From contig JBMTQX010000064.1 in the NCBI GenBank assembly GCA_049446715.1, positions 1 to 17,330 on the forward strand: a DNA stretch of 17,330 bases, read 5' to 3'. Below are positions 15,104-17,330 of the stretch, one piece after another (within the stretch, counting starts at the first letter, position 1; each line of letters starts with the position of its first letter). The stretch is from Eutrophocola sp049446715. GTDB taxonomy: Bacteria > Pseudomonadota > Gammaproteobacteria > Pseudomonadales > Pseudohongiellaceae. The notes under the pieces were generated by a model. It did not search any database and was not told where the DNA came from. It was given only the letters and a program-made list of their open reading frames with translations. A program made the position numbers and the translations under genes.

Positions 15104-15149
15104 CAGTAGCACCCCTTCATGGTCCGGGTTAATGCGTGTTTCATGCAAC

Positions 15150-15380
15150 TCAATTGTGGCATTCCTTCTCCTTGGGTTTCACATAACCGACGCGCTGTTC
15201 CGGCGGCAGGAATTTTTCATCATAGGCAATCACTGCCTGCAGGCACAGGGATCGCTGCTCATCAGTCAGCTTGTCCCCGTTTTCCCAGCGGCCCAATGCA
15301 ATGGCATCACGCATTTGCGCGTAAATCTCAGGCGTCATCATCGCCAGCAGTTCTGCCAGCGTTGCAGGGGGTTCAGTCAT
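15150..15380 (-). CDS. yeaC: YeaC-like DUF1315 family protein
   Basis: A 76-aa cytoplasmic protein. The central part, MTPEIYAQMRDAIALGRW then LTDEQRSLCLQAVIAY, matches the DUF1315 family that includes E. coli YeaC; the C-terminal tail of YeaC is not conserved here. It is predicted to be mostly helical and acidic. No function is known. Its ATG overlaps the rhomboid stop in ATGA (4-nt overlap), with GGAG 7 nt upstream, so the two genes are translationally coupled. The ending KEKECHN is charged and rich in metal-ligand residues, but too short to interpret. Confidence 0.85.
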   Translation of the reverse strand: MTEPPATLAELLAMMTPEIYAQMRDAIALGRWENGDKLTDEQRSLCLQAVIAYDEKFLPPEQRVGYVKPKEKECHN

Positions 15381-16264
15381 TGTTCTGCTCCATGGGTCCT
15401 ACTGCGAAGTATGCGGCTCACCGTGGCGGTCACCGCGCCATACAGTACGCCGGAGAGCATACCCCCGATATGGGCCTCGTCCGCGACAAAATCAAGATCA
15501 ATGGCTGTCATCACAACCAGGCTCAGCAGGAGGAAAAAGATCAGGGCACCCGGCAGCGCCAGCCGCTTGCGTGGATCAAACAGCTGCCACATCCAGATAT
15601 AGCCGAAAAGACCATATACCACACCAGACATGCCGCCAAAATAGATGGTGCCGCCATACAGGAATTGCACGCTGTTCGAGACCAGGGCAATAGTGGCTAT
15701 CAGCATGAATAACACCCAACTGGCCTGCACGGCTTCGATACGCCGGCCAAACTCCCAGAGCCACAACATATTGAAGGACAGGTGTACGAGGCCGCCATGC
15801 AGCAGGATCGGGGACAACATTTGCAGGAACTGTGTGAAGGAAAAATTCGACAGCACACGGTCGAGCACGATCATGCGGGTGCCATAACTGAAATCCGGGT
15901 ACAGCATGCTGCGCACCAGATCATTCATGCCGTTCAACGGCGCGACAAAAGCCAGCACAATACAGGTGATGATCAGCAACAGGGTGAGCGGCGCTTTCAG
16001 GGAGGCCCTCCCCACATTGCCCAGCAACTCGGCAGGGTTGAAATAACCGGCCATGCTGGCGGAATCGGTTTCTGCCGGCCTGACCGTGCCGGCCTGCCAA
16101 TCGCGGAAAAGTCGAATGGCTTCCCCTACCTGATCCTGGCGGGAGACAGTCATTACCTGCCCGGGGTCCACGTGATGAATCCTATGCGGAATTTTGCTCT
16201 GCCAAAGCAAGCGGCTGAATTGACTCAGGTCGACATTCTCGGGCACTTCCAGCACTTTAAACAT
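15377..16264 (-). CDS. glpG: Rhomboid-family intramembrane serine protease, GlpG-like
   Basis: Inner-membrane protease that cuts within transmembrane segments. The protein is 295 aa (E. coli GlpG 276). A cytoplasmic N-terminal domain (about 1-75) resembles the GlpG N-domain, a small alpha/beta fold beginning MFKVLEV. Six membrane segments follow, near 92-110, 155-175, 183-205, 213-228, 238-256 and 263-282. The catalytic dyad is Ser213 (GMSGVVYG) and His265 (EAHIGG); His161 and Asn165 (VHLSFN) supply the oxyanion site. I chose the ATG at 16264, 17 nt after the nadK stop; the frame extends to a GTG at 16309 inside nadK, but that adds an unrelated leader. Natural substrates are not shown by the context. 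Confidence 0.92.
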   Translation of the reverse strand: MFKVLEVPENVDLSQFSRLLWQSKIPHRIHHVDPGQVMTVSRQDQVGEAIRLFRDWQAGTVRPAETDSASMAGYFNPAELLGNVGRASLKAPLTLLLIITCIVLAFVAPLNGMNDLVRSMLYPDFSYGTRMIVLDRVLSNFSFTQFLQMLSPILLHGGLVHLSFNMLWLWEFGRRIEAVQASWVLFMLIATIALVSNSVQFLYGGTIYFGGMSGVVYGLFGYIWMWQLFDPRKRLALPGALIFFLLLSLVVMTAIDLDFVADEAHIGGMLSGVLYGAVTATVSRILRSRTHGAEQ

Positions 16265-16281
16265 GTTGCCGTGATGCGGGT

Positions 16282-17163
16282 TTACCGGTTCGTGGGACGA
16301 TAGGACCACCCGAGCTTGCTACGACAGGTTTCGTAATAGTCGTAATCACCCGGGTGCAGGATTTTCAGTTGCTTGTCTTTCTTGCGAATGGTGATGCGAT
16401 CGCCAGGGCTGCAGGCATGACTCATGGAGCCATCACAGCTCAACTGTGGCAGGATCCGGTGCCGGTCACCAACCACCAGCGTCAATTCGCGATTGCCCTC
16501 TACCACTATCGGACGACTGCTGAGACTGTGGGGGTTGATCGGCACCAGCACCATCGCATCCAGGCGTGGGTGCATAATGGGGCCACCGGCTGACATGGCA
16601 TAGGCTGTCGAACCGGTAGGGGTGGCCACAATCAGGCCATCCGATGCCTGGTTGTAGACAAATTCGTCATCGATATAGAGCGCGAATTCGATCATCTGCA
16701 CGGCCTTGCCAGGATGCAGCACGATGTCGTTAAGCGCGGAACCCAGGTATACCTGGTTGCGGTCGCCGATAAACAGATCGAGCAGGAAGCGGGACTCAAT
16801 TTTGAACTCACCGGCCAGTACGCCGTCCAGCATGGCTTCCAGGTCGTCCGGCATGATGTCCGTCAGGAATCCCAGGCGCCCCCGATTTATGCCGATAACC
16901 GGCAGATCATGTTCCGCGAGGATGGATGCCACCTGCAACAAACTGCCATCACCGCCAACGACTATCACCAGATCGCACTTGCCGGCCAGTTTCTGGATCG
17001 GGGCAACGGGAAAAGCGTGGTCATCAAGCAGACTGGCGACATTGACGTCGAGCACGATATCGACATTGGCCGTATGCTTCAGATAGTGCACCAGGGCCTG
17101 CAGCGAATCGACGATGTCGGGATTGTTTCTGCCGGTGAGGCCGATTGTTGAAAATTGCGCCAT
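16282..17163 (-). CDS. nadK: NAD kinase
   Basis: Phosphorylates NAD to NADP using ATP in the cytoplasm. The protein is 293 aa (E. coli 292). GGDGS (70-74), the catalytic-aspartate motif, and GINRGRLGFLTD (91-102) are intact, as are LNDIVLHPG (144-152), DGLIVATPTGSTAY (175-188) and SCDG (242-245). The ATG at 17163 matches the family start, although no Shine-Dalgarno is visible. A longer frame begins at GTG 17223, but a promoter-like extended -10 lies between the two, so the shorter form is right if that promoter is real. First gene of a probable nadK-rhomboid-yeaC-DUF2797-pepN operon, an order I recall from Pseudomonas. Confidence 0.97.
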   Translation of the reverse strand: MAQFSTIGLTGRNNPDIVDSLQALVHYLKHTANVDIVLDVNVASLLDDHAFPVAPIQKLAGKCDLVIVVGGDGSLLQVASILAEHDLPVIGINRGRLGFLTDIMPDDLEAMLDGVLAGEFKIESRFLLDLFIGDRNQVYLGSALNDIVLHPGKAVQMIEFALYIDDEFVYNQASDGLIVATPTGSTAYAMSAGGPIMHPRLDAMVLVPINPHSLSSRPIVVEGNRELTLVVGDRHRILPQLSCDGSMSHACSPGDRITIRKKDKQLKILHPGDYDYYETCRSKLGWSYRPTNR

Positions 17164-17195
17164 AAAATGAGGAAAACAAAGGATTAAGAGGGCAA

Positions 17196-17204
17196 ATTCT
17201 ATCA
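17196..17204 (-). promoter_or_regulatory. Extended -10 promoter of nadK
   Basis: The minus strand reads TGATAGAAT: TAGAAT matches five of six -10 bases and TG stands one base upstream, an extended -10 that can work with a poor -35. It is 33 nt upstream of the nadK ATG at 17163, so the leader would be about 25 nt. Confidence 0.5.
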
Positions 17205-17242
17205 CGGCACCAACATGAACCACCGAAAAATCTTTTCACCGA

Positions 17243-17272
17243 TAGAGAAACCACAGCGCCATCATTTATAAT
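17243..17272 (+). promoter_or_regulatory. Promoter for the plus-strand gene at the window end
   Basis: A perfect TATAAT (17267-17272) is preceded by an 18-bp spacer and TAGAGA (17243-17248; four of six -35 bases). Transcription would start near 17279, about 17 nt before the ATG, which has its own Shine-Dalgarno. Confidence 0.5.
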
Positions 17273-17295
17273 GCCGGCATTTCTGAGGAAAGTTG

Positions 17296-17330
17296 ATGGA
17301 ACTCGAAAACAGCAAGATTGCCGTCATTGG
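17296..17330 (+). CDS. Start of a probable nucleotide-sugar dehydrogenase (truncated by window end)
   Basis: Only 11 full codons are present, reading MELENSKIAVI and then the first two bases of a glycine codon. A short polar start followed by KIAVIG is the first strand of a Rossmann NAD-binding fold. It strongly recalls UDP-N-acetylhexosamine/UDP-sugar dehydrogenases (the TviB/WbpA type), which usually continue LGYVGLP. Other dinucleotide-binding enzymes cannot be excluded. TGAGGAAAG provides the Shine-Dalgarno, and a TATAAT promoter lies just upstream. Divergent from nadK with 132 bp between the starts. Confidence 0.5.
   Translation, partial: MELENSKIAVI

Noticed and set aside
15104..15148. 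TTG start extending the DUF2797 protein by 15 residues
   Set aside because: Rare start codon without a Shine-Dalgarno; the ATG at 15103 has a strong one and fits the family start.
16265..16309. GTG start of the rhomboid gene inside nadK
   Set aside because: The added residues read as a shadow of the nadK 3' end; MFKVLEV at 16264 matches the start of a GlpG-type N-domain.
17164..17223. Longer nadK start at GTG 17223
   Set aside because: The added 20 residues are hydrophobic and unlike NadK, and a likely nadK promoter lies inside this stretch.
1..17330. CRISPR array, insertion sequence, prophage, toxin-antitoxin or defence genes
   Set aside because: I saw no repeat-spacer pattern, terminal inverted repeats, transposase, integrase or defence domains in any plausible coding frame.

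Overview
The window is a densely coded stretch of chromosome from a gammaproteobacterium. Its housekeeping proteins (CysRS, GlnRS, PpiB, LpxH, AcnB, PepN, NadK) have nearly the lengths and active-site numbering of the Escherichia coli enzymes. As I remember it, the gene order is closer to Pseudomonas: cysS-glnS-ppiB-lpxH lies near acnB, and nadK-rhomboid-DUF1315-DUF2797-pepN forms a set. LpxH implies a Gram-negative cell with lipid A. I see no phage, insertion sequence, CRISPR array or plasmid feature, and no gap between genes exceeds about 150 bp.

Layout. (1) 1-3247, minus strand: glnS then cysS, followed by a tRNA-Pro(UGG) cut by the window edge that has its own strong promoter. (2) 3386-4610, plus strand: ppiB and lpxH, overlapping and divergent from glnS. 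(3) 4672-8655, minus strand: a DUF1289 protein, a secreted six-bladed NHL beta-propeller, then a tight three-gene unit of secreted proteins (two related proteins of unknown function and a DUF6152 protein). (4) 8805-11420, plus strand: acnB, divergent from the DUF1289 gene and convergent with pepN across a symmetrical bidirectional terminator. (5) 11536-17163, minus strand: nadK, a GlpG-like rhomboid protease, a YeaC-like small protein, a DUF2797 zinc protein and pepN, probably one operon. (6) 17296-end, plus strand: the first codons of a probable nucleotide-sugar dehydrogenase.

The accessory part is 4672-8186, four genes for exported proteins set between conserved housekeeping genes. The propeller keeps, in order and with similar spacing, the residues I recall as the active site of the lyase half of peptidylglycine alpha-amidating enzyme (PAL): Arg61, His125, Tyr198, His249, Arg264 and His346. 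The DUF6152 protein would begin with histidine after either plausible signal-peptide cut, and it has two further histidines (His50, His54), which is compatible with a copper 'histidine brace'. The two related proteins share a WEGDTLV(I/V)E motif and one conserved cysteine pair each. Together they look like an uncharacterised periplasmic enzyme system, possibly an oxidation-plus-lyase pathway; that function is inference.

Regulatory features include a tRNA promoter with a GC-rich discriminator, a hairpin that buries the ribosome-binding site of the propeller gene, a hairpin and inverted repeats in the acnB leader, and an extended -10 promoter that fixes the nadK start.
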